NCBI RefSeq assembly: GCF_016722785.1
Contig: NZ_JAEQNE010000002.1
Location: forward strand, 1,054,001-1,118,000
DNA: 64,000 nt
From: Ramlibacter monticola
GTDB taxonomy: Bacteria > Pseudomonadota > Gammaproteobacteria > Burkholderiales > Burkholderiaceae_C
Direction: 5' to 3'
The translations under genes were made by a program, and so were the position numbers. Below the pieces are notes generated by a model. That model was not told the DNA's origin. It searched no databases and worked only from the letters and a program-made list of their open reading frames with translations. Positions 26,912 through 35,003 of the stretch are shown one piece after another. Numbering within the stretch: the first letter of the stretch is position 1; the number at the start of each line of letters is the position of its first letter.

Positions 26912-27715
26912 CTAGAAGCTCAACCCCGCGCGCAGCATGACATCGTCGATTTCGATGCGCGGCTGCCGCACGGTGCCGGCCGGGGCACCGGCGCGCAGCA
27001 GCGGCTGCACCGGGCTTGCGGACTGGCGCGCGCGCGTCCAGGCGAAGCCGAAGTGCCAGGGCGATCCGGCCGGCGAAGCGTCGAGCCCCAGCAGCAGTTC
27101 GCGCCGGCCCCCGCCCTTCAGGTCCGCCGTGTCGAAGACACCGTGGAAGTCCACCTCCAGCCGGTGCCGCACGCTGCCCCTGAATTCGGCTGAGGGTTGC
27201 CACCGCCAGCCAGCCCCGTCGAAGACATGGCTCCACCGCACCCCGGCCAGCAGCAGGCTGGAGGTTTCGCGCAAGCCCTGCGCCGACGGCGTGGAGGCGA
27301 TCTGGCGCCGCTGCTGCAGGCCGTGCAGACCGAGCCAGCCTTCGCCCCATGGGGCAGGCGCGAGCGGCCGCCAGGCGAAACCGAATTCCAGGTCGCGGTG
27401 GCCGGAGTCCGTGTCCAGCGGCACGCCGGCCTGGGTCTGGCCGCGATAGTCGAGCCCTCCCGCGGCGATGCCCGCGCTGGCACGCAGCGCGCCGCCGCGC
27501 GCCAGCTCCAGCTCGCCTTGCGCCTGCAGCCGCAGCAACTCGCCGCTCTCGGTGACGAGGCGGCGGCCGTCGTCGGCGCGTTCCACCAGCCGGCGGTGGA
27601 CCACGCCGGCGGCAACCTCACCCGTCGCCCCGGCGGCGTGTTGCGCCCCCGCGCCGGCCGCGCAACACGCCAGCCCCAGGACCAGGCCTGGCCGGCCCCA
27701 GCCTCCCCTCCTCAC
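26912..27715 (-). CDS. Secreted protein, probable outer-membrane beta-barrel
   Basis: I do not recognise a named family. The 267-residue protein has an N-terminal signal peptide (GLVLGLACCAAGAGA, cut near QHA) and then alternating amphipathic strands such as GELELARGGALRASAGIAAG, DLEFGFAWRPLAP and WHFGFAWTRARQ. It ends with the strand VMLRAGLSF, where the terminal Phe is the usual recognition residue for barrel insertion. The start is a GTG one base after the stop of the upstream lipoprotein gene, with weak ribosome-site support, suggesting coupling. The two may form an outer-membrane barrel plus surface or periplasmic lipoprotein pair. Confidence 0.65.
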   Translation of the reverse strand: MRRGGWGRPGLVLGLACCAAGAGAQHAAGATGEVAAGVVHRRLVERADDGRRLVTESGELLRLQAQGELELARGGALRASAGIAAGGLDYRGQTQAGVPLDTDSGHRDLEFGFAWRPLAPAPWGEGWLGLHGLQQRRQIASTPSAQGLRETSSLLLAGVRWSHVFDGAGWRWQPSAEFRGSVRHRLEVDFHGVFDTADLKGGGRRELLLGLDASPAGSPWHFGFAWTRARQSASPVQPLLRAGAPAGTVRQPRIEIDDVMLRAGLSF

Positions 27716-27716
27716 T

Positions 27717-28769
27717 TCAGAGCTGGAGGCGCGACAGGCTGCGGGACGTGTCGTAGGTCCCGTCTCCGTTCGTGTCCACCTGGAGCTGCAGGGTGTCGTT
27801 GCCCGTCACGGTCATCAGCAGGGCGGAGCCCTTTCCGGTCACCTTCATGCTGCCGCTCAGGAGCATGCCGTTCGCGAACGGGTTGACCACCACCGCTTCC
27901 GGCGTGCCGATGTCATAGGTCGTCAGCGCCGTGCCGAGGCTCGGGTTGTCGCTTTCCACCGTGGCGGAGATCTGGATCCTGGCCCCGTCGAACGAGAAGG
28001 TCTCCACGCGGTGCGAATAGTTCTTCAGGGTCAGCGTCCTGGGCGTCGAAACGGCCGTGACCTTCCAGGAGAACGAGGGGGAGGTCATGGTCACCGCCGC
28101 CCTGACGCTGTCGCTCTGCACCAGATGCAGGTCGAGCGCGCCATCCAGGAGCACGTTGGCGAGCGACAGGCTGCTGGCCTGCATCCGCAGGGTGACGTCC
28201 TTCGGGTAAGTGGAGGAGACGGAATCGAAGCTGCCTGCCGTGATGGTCAGCGTCAGGTGGCCATTCAGGCGGGCGTTGCCGCCGCCGAAGTCCTCCACGC
28301 AGCCGCTGGCGCTCAGGCTCAGGGCATCGCCCGGCACCGCGTTGGCGCTGCCGGAACCGCTGGCGGTCACCGTGACCGTGCCGCCGCCGGAGCAGGCGAC
28401 GGTTTCCGTCTGGGTGACACCCGTCGCCAGGGCGGGCGTGCGCGGGGCCATCGCCAGCATCTTGCGCGCTACGCCTGCGATGGCCACGGGCCCGGGCAGG
28501 GCGGCGCCGCCGCTGACTTGCGCGCCCGTGACCAGGGACCCCCCGAGGTCGGCGACGGACGTGCCCTCGCCCGCGATCTGGACGGCTTCGGCCGCGACCG
28601 CTTGCTGGTTGGACGGCGTGACCACGAGCTGCACCGCGACCGGGCCCACGGGCCCGGGAGTGGGATCCGCGGCACCGCCGCCACCCCCGCCGCAGGCGGT
28701 GAGCAGGGAGAGCAGGGCCACCAGCGCGGCCTGCGGGGCGGCGCTGCGCACAATCTTCGATCGGGACAA
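27717..28769 (-). CDS. Lipoprotein of unknown function with polyglycine linker
   Basis: This 350-residue lipoprotein has its lipobox at LLTAC (Cys26), immediately followed by a run of seven glycines and a Pro/Gly linker. The rest is a beta-rich, Ser/Thr/Gly-rich region with two further cysteines (about residues 125 and 156: TETVACSGGG, ASGCVEDFGG) that could form a disulfide. Near the C-terminus VDTNGDGTYDTSRSL looks like a calcium-binding DxNxDG loop. I do not recognise a named domain. It is the first gene of a two-gene operon with the barrel-like protein. Surface or periplasmic location is inferred. Confidence 0.75.
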   Translation of the reverse strand: MSRSKIVRSAAPQAALVALLSLLTACGGGGGGAADPTPGPVGPVAVQLVVTPSNQQAVAAEAVQIAGEGTSVADLGGSLVTGAQVSGGAALPGPVAIAGVARKMLAMAPRTPALATGVTQTETVACSGGGTVTVTASGSGSANAVPGDALSLSASGCVEDFGGGNARLNGHLTLTITAGSFDSVSSTYPKDVTLRMQASSLSLANVLLDGALDLHLVQSDSVRAAVTMTSPSFSWKVTAVSTPRTLTLKNYSHRVETFSFDGARIQISATVESDNPSLGTALTTYDIGTPEAVVVNPFANGMLLSGSMKVTGKGSALLMTVTGNDTLQLQVDTNGDGTYDTSRSLSRLQL

Positions 28770-28939
28770 GGGAAACTCCTCTGGCTTCTTGGTTTGGAAC
28801 TGATGAGCTTAGCTTTCCCCGGGCCTGGCTTTCCTCGTCCGAAGGACGGAAAGCAGTTCGGTGTGTGTCATTTGCCCCACACATCCATGGTCCAGCCGGG
28901 AAATCCCGGATGCACTGCGGTTGTGCAACACGTTACAGT

Positions 28940-29080
28940 CCCGGCACTCGCGCTGCACCCCCAGAGGGCGCAGCAGGACGAGGGACCGAGGAGACAACCC
29001 CCCAGAACACCAATACATTGCCGGGGCCCCACGAAGGGCCGCCGACTCGCAGGCGCCGCTGATGCGGCGCCTTCTTTTTT
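28940..29080 (+). ncRNA. Candidate structured RNA (sRNA or 5' leader) ending in a terminator
   Basis: The 364-bp gap between the divergent lipoprotein and TSUP genes has no supported ORF. Three stem-loops follow one another on the plus strand: GCTGC...GCAGC with an inner CCC/GGG (28952-28974), GGCCC-CACGAA-GGGCC (29025-29040), and the terminator at 29052-29080. There is no plus-strand gene upstream for that terminator to serve, so an independent small RNA or an attenuated leader of the TSUP gene is implied. I could not identify a convincing promoter and recognise no known RNA family. Confidence 0.35.
29052..29080 (+). terminator. Strong Rho-independent terminator upstream of the TSUP gene
   Basis: GGCGCCGC-TGAT-GCGGCGCC is a perfect 8-bp stem followed by TTCTTTTTT. 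It ends 54 bases before the TSUP start codon on the same strand and has no coding gene in front of it. Confidence 0.85.
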
Positions 29081-29133
29081 GGGCTCAGCCATTCGCAAGG
29101 GCCGCAGCCGCCCGGCTGCCACAATCGCGCGCC

Positions 29134-29892
29134 ATGGAATTGCTGCTCGTGTCGCTGGCCTCGGTGCTGGCCGGGTTCATCGACGCGGTGGTGGGCGGCG
29201 GCGGACTCATCCTGGTGCCGGCCCTGTTCGCCGTCTTTCCCGGCGTGCACCCCGCCACCCTGTTCGGCACCAACAAGAGCGCCTCCATCTGGGGAACAGG
29301 CATCGCGGCGGTGCAGTACAGCCGCCGCGTCCAGGCCGACGTGCACTCCCTCCTGCCCGCCGCCGGCGCGGGCTTCTGCGGCGGTTTCGCGGGCGCGTGG
29401 GCGGTCACCGTGGTGCCGCCGGATTTCCTGCGCAAGCTGCTGCCCCTGATCCTGCTCGGGGTGCTGCTGTACACGCTGGTGCGCAAGGACCTCGGGCGCG
29501 AGCACCTGCCGCGGCTCACCGGCCGCGCGCAGACGCTGGCCGCCTGCGCCATCGGCCTTGCCCTCGGCTTCTACGACGGTTTCTTCGGCCCCGGCACCGG
29601 CAGCTTCTTCGTCTTCCTGTTCGTGCGGGTGCTCGGCTACGACTTCCTGAACGCTTCGGCCGCGGCCAAGCTGCTGAACACGGCCACCAACCTCGCCGCG
29701 CTGATCCTGTTCGCGCTGAAGGGCCACGTGTGGTGGAACTACGCCCTGGCGCTGGCCGCGGCCAACATCATTGGCAGCCTGCTGGGCACGCACCTCGCGC
29801 TCAAGCACGGGGCCTCCTTCGTGCGGATCATGTTCATCCTGGTCGTCAGCGCGCTGATCCTGAAGACCGGTTACGACGCCTTCCTGCGCTAG
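29134..29892 (+). CDS. TSUP (TauE/SafE) family permease
   Basis: This 252-residue inner-membrane protein of the TauE/SafE family moves sulfite, sulfoacetate or other small anions. Eight hydrophobic segments are expected. The duplicated motif is visible near the N-terminus, ASVLAGFIDAVVGGGGLILV (about residues 9-28), and in the middle, IGLALGFYDGFFGPGTGSFF (about 140-159). The ATG at 29134 is chosen because the longer frame would run through the upstream terminator. No taurine or sulfur genes are nearby, so the anion is unknown. The gene that follows starts 22 bases after the stop. Confidence 0.88.
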   Translation: MELLLVSLASVLAGFIDAVVGGGGLILVPALFAVFPGVHPATLFGTNKSASIWGTGIAAVQYSRRVQADVHSLLPAAGAGFCGGFAGAWAVTVVPPDFLRKLLPLILLGVLLYTLVRKDLGREHLPRLTGRAQTLAACAIGLALGFYDGFFGPGTGSFFVFLFVRVLGYDFLNASAAAKLLNTATNLAALILFALKGHVWWNYALALAAANIIGSLLGTHLALKHGASFVRIMFILVVSALILKTGYDAFLR

Positions 29893-29914
29893 CCCCGGCG
29901 CCAGATAATGGCCC

Positions 29915-30448
29915 ATGGACGACATCGTGCGCCAGGCCATGGCCAAGTGGCCCAACGTGCCGCATTGCTACGGCTGGCTCGGCCTGGACGACCGCGGCAA
30001 CTGGTACATGCGCGACGACAGCGTGCAGGCCGCGGGCGCCTTCCCGCAGGCCAAGGGCTCGCTGCTGCGGCACGAGAAGCTGATCGAGTTCATCCACCGC
30101 AACTACGACCGTGACGCGCAGGGCCAGTGGTTCTTCCAGAACGGCCCGCAGCGCGTGTACGTCGAACTGCAGGCCACGCCCTGGATCTGGCGCGTGGCGG
30201 ACGCCGATGCGGTGAGCACCCATACGGGCCTGCCGGCGCAGGTGAAGTCCAGCCTCGTCGACGAGGAGGGCCGCCTGTACCTGGAATGCGACCGCGGCTT
30301 CGGCCTCGTGCACACGCAGGACATCGTGCGCGCCTCCGAGGCAGTGGAGGCCGGCCGATGGGTTCCGCTGGAAGTGCGCGCCGCCGACCTGCCCGGGCGC
30401 TTCGGCTACGTCCCCAGCCCGGCGCAGAGGGCGCGCGCGACGCCCTGA
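29915..30448 (+). CDS. Conserved proteobacterial protein of unknown function
   Basis: This 177-residue soluble protein has a distinctive opening, DIVRQAMAKWPNVPHCYGWL, and the segment RDAQGQWFFQNGPQRVYVEL (about residues 66-85). I recall this pattern from a DUF-type family widespread in beta- and gammaproteobacteria, but I am not certain of its number. It has no signal peptide or membrane segment, and a tryptophan-rich, beta-rich middle. It lies 22 bases after the TSUP gene and is probably cotranscribed. A hairpin follows before the convergent cytochrome gene. Confidence 0.75.
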   Translation: MDDIVRQAMAKWPNVPHCYGWLGLDDRGNWYMRDDSVQAAGAFPQAKGSLLRHEKLIEFIHRNYDRDAQGQWFFQNGPQRVYVELQATPWIWRVADADAVSTHTGLPAQVKSSLVDEEGRLYLECDRGFGLVHTQDIVRASEAVEAGRWVPLEVRAADLPGRFGYVPSPAQRARATP

Positions 30449-30454
30449 AACGAC

Positions 30455-30477
30455 GAAGCCGGCGCGAGGCCGGCTTC
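30455..30477. terminator. Terminator hairpin between convergent genes
   Basis: GAAGCCGGC and GCCGGCTTC form a perfect 9-bp stem with a five-base loop. It lies between the stop codons of the DUF-type gene and the cytochrome gene, with a short T-rich tail (CGTCGTTTC) on the minus strand. It probably serves both directions. Confidence 0.6.
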
Positions 30478-30498
30478 CGTGCGGGGAATGCGCGCCGC

Positions 30499-31452
30499 TT
30501 ACTTCGCGGCGTTCGCCATGTATTCCACGGCGGCCTTGATGTCGGCGTCGGGCGCCGGGCTGCCGCCCTTCGGGGGCATCGCACCCTTGCCCTTGAGGGC
30601 GCTGTTCACCAGCGCGGGCACGCCCTGCGCGAGGCGCGGAGCCCAGGCGGCCTTGTCGCCGAACTTCGGCGCGCCGGCGACGCCGGCGCCGTGGCAGGCG
30701 ACGCAGGTGGAATCGTAGACCGTCTTGCCGTTGCCGCCGGCAGCGGCAGCCGGGGCGGCAGCGGCAGCCGGAGCGGCAGCGGCGGCCGGCGCAGCGGCCG
30801 TGGCCGTGGCGGCAGCCGCGGGGGCTGCGGCCGGAGCCGCGGCTGCGGCGGGCGCAGCCGGGGCAGCGGGCGCAGCGGCGGCAGGTGCGGGCGCGGCGCC
30901 GGCCGCAGGTGCGGCAGGCGCGGCCGGCTCGGCGAACTTGGCACCGCCGGCGTTGGCCATGTAGGCGACCGCGCGGGAGACTTCCACCTCGTTGTACTCG
31001 CCGCCGGCCTGGGGCGGCATGGCGCCCTTGCCCTTCACCGCGGAGGCGACCAGCGCCTCGAAGCCGTTCTTGATGCGGTTGGCCCAGGCGGCGGCGTCAC
31101 CGAACTTCGGCGCGCCGGCGGCGCCGGTGCTGTGGCAAGCCGTGCACTGGCCCTTGAACACGTCCTCGCCGCTGCGCAGCGGCCGGTTGGCGTCGCGGAT
31201 CTCCACCGTGCCGACCTTGCGGATGCGCTCGGCCACGCCGCGCTCGATGTCCTGCGCGGTCACGCCGCCGAGGGCGTACTTCTCGATGTCCTTGCTGCCG
31301 GCCGGCTTGTTGTCGGCCACGACGTAGGCCACCAGCGCGATGATGATGAACACCGGGACGATGAACGCGAACAGCACCGTGACCAGCAGTTGCTTCGGCG
31401 TCTTGATCGGGCCGGTATGACCGGTATGGGCTTCCATCGGGCTGTCGCTCAT
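30499..31452 (-). CDS. Membrane-anchored di-heme cytochrome c (c5-like)
   Basis: This 317-residue cytochrome has one N-terminal membrane anchor (LLVTVLFAFIVPVFIIIALV, about residues 22-41) and two c5-type heme domains: CTACH with its distal region KGKGAMPPQAGG, and CVACH with KGKGAMPPKGGS. The domains are joined by roughly 75 residues made almost only of Ala and Pro, a flexible or extended spacer. Such proteins carry electrons between the quinol side and terminal oxidases. A TATAAT -10 sequence lies about 40 bases upstream of the ATG. No oxidase genes are adjacent. Confidence 0.9.
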   Translation of the reverse strand: MSDSPMEAHTGHTGPIKTPKQLLVTVLFAFIVPVFIIIALVAYVVADNKPAGSKDIEKYALGGVTAQDIERGVAERIRKVGTVEIRDANRPLRSGEDVFKGQCTACHSTGAAGAPKFGDAAAWANRIKNGFEALVASAVKGKGAMPPQAGGEYNEVEVSRAVAYMANAGGAKFAEPAAPAAPAAGAAPAPAAAAPAAPAAPAAAAAPAAAPAAAATATAAAPAAAAAPAAAAAPAAAAGGNGKTVYDSTCVACHGAGVAGAPKFGDKAAWAPRLAQGVPALVNSALKGKGAMPPKGGSPAPDADIKAAVEYMANAAK

Positions 31453-31490
31453 GTGTCTCTCGTTTGGCGGCGTTCTTTGATGAACCCGCG

Positions 31491-31496
31491 ATTATA
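31491..31496 (-). promoter_or_regulatory. -10 element (TATAAT) ahead of the cytochrome gene
   Basis: A consensus TATAAT on the minus strand lies about 38 bases before the cytochrome c start codon in an otherwise GC-rich gap. The matching -35 region is poor, so an activator may be needed. Confidence 0.4.
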
Positions 31497-31638
31497 TCGG
31501 CGGGGCTGGAGGCGCCTTCCCCTGTGGCATGCTTCACGACGCGCAGCCGCGTGCGATGTTCGTCACGGCGCCTAGTTGACTTGCATCATCGCACCCCGGC
31601 CCGATCTCCCCGAAGCTTCGAAGTGGAGGTCTGATTGC

Positions 31639-32223
31639 ATGTCCGGTTCATCCGCCCTGAGCATCATCCGCGAGGAACACGCCGCAGTGTCGGCGCTGCT
31701 TCGCTCCCTGCGCCTGCTGGTGGACAAGGGTCCAGGCGAGCAGCGCGTCCGCTTCTTCGAGTCGGTGCGCGCCATGTTGTTCTACATGGACGAATTCCCC
31801 GAGCGCCGGCACCACCCGAACGAATCCAGGCTCCTGTTCCCGATGCTGTGGCGCGCGGCGCCCGAGGTGCAGCCGATCCTCGAGCGGCTGGAGGAGGACC
31901 ACGCGGTCGGCGAGCGCCGGGTGCGCGAGCTCCAGCAGATGCTGGCGGCCTGGGAGTTCCTGGGCGAATCGCGCCGGACGGCCTTCGTCGCCGGGTTGCA
32001 GGACTACGTTCACAAGTACCTGCAGCACATGCACACGGAGGAAATGCACCTGCTGCCCCTCGCCGCCACGCGCTTGAGCCCGCAGGACCACGCGGAGCTC
32101 AACGCCGCCTTCGAGGCCGCGCGCGATCCGCTCGCGGGGGGCAGGCAGGACGCCATGTACGCGGAGCTGTTCGACCATATCGTGCAGCACGCCCCCGCGC
32201 CGATCGGGCTCGGACAGGGCTGA
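31639..32223 (+). CDS. Hemerythrin-domain (HHE) protein
   Basis: The product (194 residues) has a four-helix hemerythrin HHE domain that would bind a di-iron centre. Likely ligands are H and E residues in SIIREEHAAV, PERRHHPNESRLLFP, LEEDHAVGERRV and YLQHMHTEEMHLLPLA. The ATG at 31639 has GTGGAGGT about 9 bases upstream; a longer frame from 31576 is rejected. Related proteins respond to oxygen or nitric oxide, or protect iron-sulfur clusters. It lies between the divergent cytochrome gene and a tRNA gene, so its role is inferred from domain only. Confidence 0.85.
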   Translation: MSGSSALSIIREEHAAVSALLRSLRLLVDKGPGEQRVRFFESVRAMLFYMDEFPERRHHPNESRLLFPMLWRAAPEVQPILERLEEDHAVGERRVRELQQMLAAWEFLGESRRTAFVAGLQDYVHKYLQHMHTEEMHLLPLAATRLSPQDHAELNAAFEAARDPLAGGRQDAMYAELFDHIVQHAPAPIGLGQG

Positions 32224-32290
32224 CGCAAGCCCCGCATTCGCCCCTTCGCGCCGGCATGCCCGGCACTGCCCGTACAATGGGCGTCCTCGC

Positions 32291-32366
32291 GCGGCTGTAG
32301 CTCAGTGGATAGAGTATTGGCCTCCGAAGCCAAGGGTCGTGGGTTCGATCCCCGCCAGCCGCGCCA
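32291..32366 (+). tRNA. tRNA-Arg (anticodon CCG)
   Basis: A complete 76-base cloverleaf can be folded. The acceptor stem is GCGGCTG/CAGCCGC, the D arm GCTC/GAGT, the anticodon arm TTGGC-CTCCGAA-GCCAA with anticodon CCG (32324-32326), and the T arm GTGGG-TTCGATC-CCCGC. The discriminator is G and the CCA end is encoded. It reads the arginine codon CGG. A TACAAT -10 element lies at 32273-32278, about 12 bases before the mature 5' end. Confidence 0.97.
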
Positions 32367-32418
32367 TCTTCCGCCAGGCCGTTGATCCGCAACGGCCTTC
32401 CAGGCCAGCCTCCCGCTC

Positions 32419-33600
32419 TCAGCTCGCCCCCGGATCGGGCCGCTTCGCGCGCCCCAGTACGGTGTCGCTCAACTTGCCGCCAAAGAAGCCGGGCCGGTCC
32501 AGCAGGCGCCGCGCCAGCCGCTCCAGCGCGGCGCGCTCGCCGGCCTGGCCCGCCAGCAGGGCGCGCGCATAGCGGCCGGTGACATTCGCCGGATCGAGGC
32601 GGTCGGCCGTGTCCAGGTGATGCAGGGCCTCCGCCGCTTCGCCCATGAGCCCCAGGACGAGCCCCAGCGCGCCGTGCGTCTCGGCGAAGTTGCGGTCGAT
32701 CGCCAGCGCCTGCCGGAAAGCCTGCAGCGCTTCGACCCGCTTGCCCTGCAGCAGCCGCGCCCACCCCAGGGCATGCCAGGTGCCGACGTGATCCGGCATG
32801 CTGCGCGTCGCGCGTTCCAGCCGGGACTCGGCCAGCGGGAAGTCTTGTGCCTGCAGGCTGGCCAGGCCCAGGCCGGACCAGATGCGGCCGTCCTCCGGGT
32901 TGCGCTCCAGCGCGCCCTGCAGCAGTTGCGAGGCGAGCGCCGGGTCCCCTTCGGCAAGGGCGACCGAGCCACGGGCTACTTGCGCCTCGAGCTGCCCGGG
33001 TTCGGCCGCCAGGGCCGCATCGGCCAGCCGGCGGGCAGCGGCGAAGTCTTCCAGGTCCACCGCGATCAGGCTCGCGGCGCCGCGCGCGGCGGGCTGCAAG
33101 GTCCCCGCCGCCTCCTGCGCCATCGCCCACGCCATGGCCTCGTCCAGCGACTGCAGCCGGTGCATCGCGCGCAGCCAGAGCAGCTGCAGGGCCTGCACTT
33201 GCTCCGCCGGCGCCTGCGCGCCCGGCGCGGCATCCAGCCAGGGCTGCACCAGCGCGCGGCAGGCTTCGAACTCGCCCTGCAGCAGGCGGACATGGGCGAG
33301 ATCATGAGCCGGCACGGGATGCTCCCCGGCGAGCGCGCGCACGCGCTCCAGCAGTTCGGCCGCCTGCCGCAACTCCCGTCGCGCGATCGCGATGCGCGCG
33401 CGGCGGAACAGCCACGGCGCGGCATCGAGGTCCAGCCGCTCGGCGCGGGCGATGTAGCCCTCGGCCCGCGCGTGCTCGCCGCAGCCGATCGCGGCTTCGC
33501 AGGCCTCGGCCAGCAGGGCCGGATTGGACGGGTCCTGCGCCAGGTACCCGGCCAGGCGCTCCAGGCGGATGGCGGCGGAAGAGGAGGGTGTGGCGGTCAT
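32419..33600 (-). CDS. Tetratricopeptide-repeat protein
   Basis: This 393-residue, all-helical protein has several TPR-like repeats. The clearest are DGRIWSGLGLASLQAQDFPL, HVGTWHALGWARLLQGKRVE and NFAETHGALGLVLGLMGEAA (about residues 240-340), each with the W/L-G-Y/A-F-A-P spacing of TPRs. There is no signal peptide. The ATG at 33600 is preferred; a longer frame would run through the divergent glycosyltransferase gene. TPR proteins bind partner proteins. It is divergent from a glycosyltransferase with a 93-bp shared promoter region, so the two may work together. Confidence 0.8.
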   Translation of the reverse strand: MTATPSSSAAIRLERLAGYLAQDPSNPALLAEACEAAIGCGEHARAEGYIARAERLDLDAAPWLFRRARIAIARRELRQAAELLERVRALAGEHPVPAHDLAHVRLLQGEFEACRALVQPWLDAAPGAQAPAEQVQALQLLWLRAMHRLQSLDEAMAWAMAQEAAGTLQPAARGAASLIAVDLEDFAAARRLADAALAAEPGQLEAQVARGSVALAEGDPALASQLLQGALERNPEDGRIWSGLGLASLQAQDFPLAESRLERATRSMPDHVGTWHALGWARLLQGKRVEALQAFRQALAIDRNFAETHGALGLVLGLMGEAAEALHHLDTADRLDPANVTGRYARALLAGQAGERAALERLARRLLDRPGFFGGKLSDTVLGRAKRPDPGAS

Positions 33601-33693
33601 GGTCTGCGTTATATCCACGGAAGTCGCCTGCCGTTTAGGCCCGCCCACGCCCCGGCCCCCGGAGCGCTCCCCGCTCTGCGGCACACTCGCTCC

Positions 33694-34971
33694 ATGACCT
33701 CCGCCACGCCAGGGCAGCCGCATCCCCTCGCGCGCCAGCGCATCCTCTTCATCCACCAGAACTTCCCCGGCCAGTTCGTGCACCTCGCCCAGGAACTGGT
33801 GCGCCTCGGCTGCGAGGTGAAGGCGCTCGCGATCGAGCAGCGGGCCGTGCCCGGGGGCGTGGACGTGCGGCGCTACGAAGTCCGGCCCGAGACGCTGCTG
33901 CCGCGCGAAGACATCGGCGCCGACATGGAGGTGAAGACGCGTCGCGCGCTGGCCTGCGCCGCCGCCATGCGCAAACTGGCGGCGGAGGGTTTCCAGCCCT
34001 CGCTGATCGTCGCCCACCCGGGCTGGGGCGAGAGCCTGTTCTGCAAGGACGTGTGGCCCGACGCCGTGCTCGTGGCCTACGGCGAGTTCTACTACCAAGC
34101 CGACGGCGCCGACTTCGGCTTCGACCCGGAGTTCTCGCGGGCCACCGTGGACAGCCGCATGCGCCTGCGCATGCGCAACACCGCCCTGCTCCATGCGTAC
34201 CAGGCGGCCGACGCGATCCTGTGCCCCACGCACTGGCAACGCTCCTGCCTGCCGCGTGAATTCCAGGCCAAGACGACCGTGATCTTCGACGGCGTCGACA
34301 CGCGCGTGGTGCGCCCCGAGCCGAGCGCCTTCGTCCGCCTGGGACGCTCCGGCCTGCAGGTGGGGCGCAACGACAGCGTGCTGACTTTCGTGAACCGCAA
34401 CCTCGAGCCCTATCGCGGTTTCCACGTCTTCATGCGCGCGCTGCCCGAGATCCTGGCGCGCAACCCGCGCACGCGCTGCGTGATCGTGGGCGACGACTCC
34501 GTGTCCTACGGCACGCCGCCGCGCTCGCACCGCAACTGGCGCGAGGCCATGCTGCAGGAAGTGGGCTCGCGGCTTCCCGCGGACCGCATCCATTTCGTCG
34601 GCTGCGTCGCCTACGCGGATTACCTGCGGCTGCTGCAGGTCTCCACCTGCCACGCCTACCTGACCTACCCTTTCGTGCTGTCCTGGAGCTGCATCGAGGC
34701 GCTCGCCTGCGGCTGCCGCGTGGTCGGCTCGGCCACGCCGCCGGTGCGCGAGGTGATCACGCCCGGCCACAACGGGCTGCTGTTCGACTTCTTCGACGTC
34801 GCGGGGCTGGCACGCACGGTCAGTGACGTGCTGCAGGATCCGGGAGCGTACGACCCGCTGGCGGCAACGGCGGTGCGCGAGGCGCGGGCGAAGTACGACC
34901 TCGAGACGGTGTGCAAGCCGCAGCAGGTGCAGTGGCTGGCGTCGCTGCTGCGCGACGCGCCGCGCCCCTGA
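33694..34971 (+). CDS. Glycosyltransferase family 4-type (GT-B fold)
   Basis: This 425-residue glycosyltransferase has a GT4-like N-terminal domain beginning ILFIHQNFPGQFVHLAQELV (about residues 17-36), and a C-terminal domain with TFVNRNLEPYRGFHVFMRAL (about 229-248) and the donor-binding FVLSWSCIEALACGCRVVGS (about 327-346). This form is typical of the subgroup with the FIHQNFPGQF opening. It would transfer a sugar from a nucleotide donor to an unknown acceptor. The ATG at 33694 is the first in the divergent region; the long upstream extension overlaps the TPR gene antisense. Its stop codon merges with the T-run of a minus-strand terminator. Confidence 0.88.
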   Translation: MTSATPGQPHPLARQRILFIHQNFPGQFVHLAQELVRLGCEVKALAIEQRAVPGGVDVRRYEVRPETLLPREDIGADMEVKTRRALACAAAMRKLAAEGFQPSLIVAHPGWGESLFCKDVWPDAVLVAYGEFYYQADGADFGFDPEFSRATVDSRMRLRMRNTALLHAYQAADAILCPTHWQRSCLPREFQAKTTVIFDGVDTRVVRPEPSAFVRLGRSGLQVGRNDSVLTFVNRNLEPYRGFHVFMRALPEILARNPRTRCVIVGDDSVSYGTPPRSHRNWREAMLQEVGSRLPADRIHFVGCVAYADYLRLLQVSTCHAYLTYPFVLSWSCIEALACGCRVVGSATPPVREVITPGHNGLLFDFFDVAGLARTVSDVLQDPGAYDPLAATAVREARAKYDLETVCKPQQVQWLASLLRDAPRP

Positions 34972-35003
34972 AAAAAAGAAGCGGCGCCCATGGGCGCCGC
35001 TTC
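34971..35003 (-). terminator. Strong minus-strand Rho-independent terminator
   Basis: Positions 34978-35003 are a perfect 26-bp palindrome (arms GAAGCGGCGCCCA), followed on the minus strand by seven T residues. It ends transcripts coming from the GST side. Its T-run overlaps the stop codon of the glycosyltransferase gene on the other strand. Confidence 0.88.

Noticed and set aside
28861-29133. Upstream extension of the TSUP permease frame
   Set aside because: It would be translated through a strong intrinsic terminator and lacks hydrophobic or conserved sequence before MELLLVSLAS.
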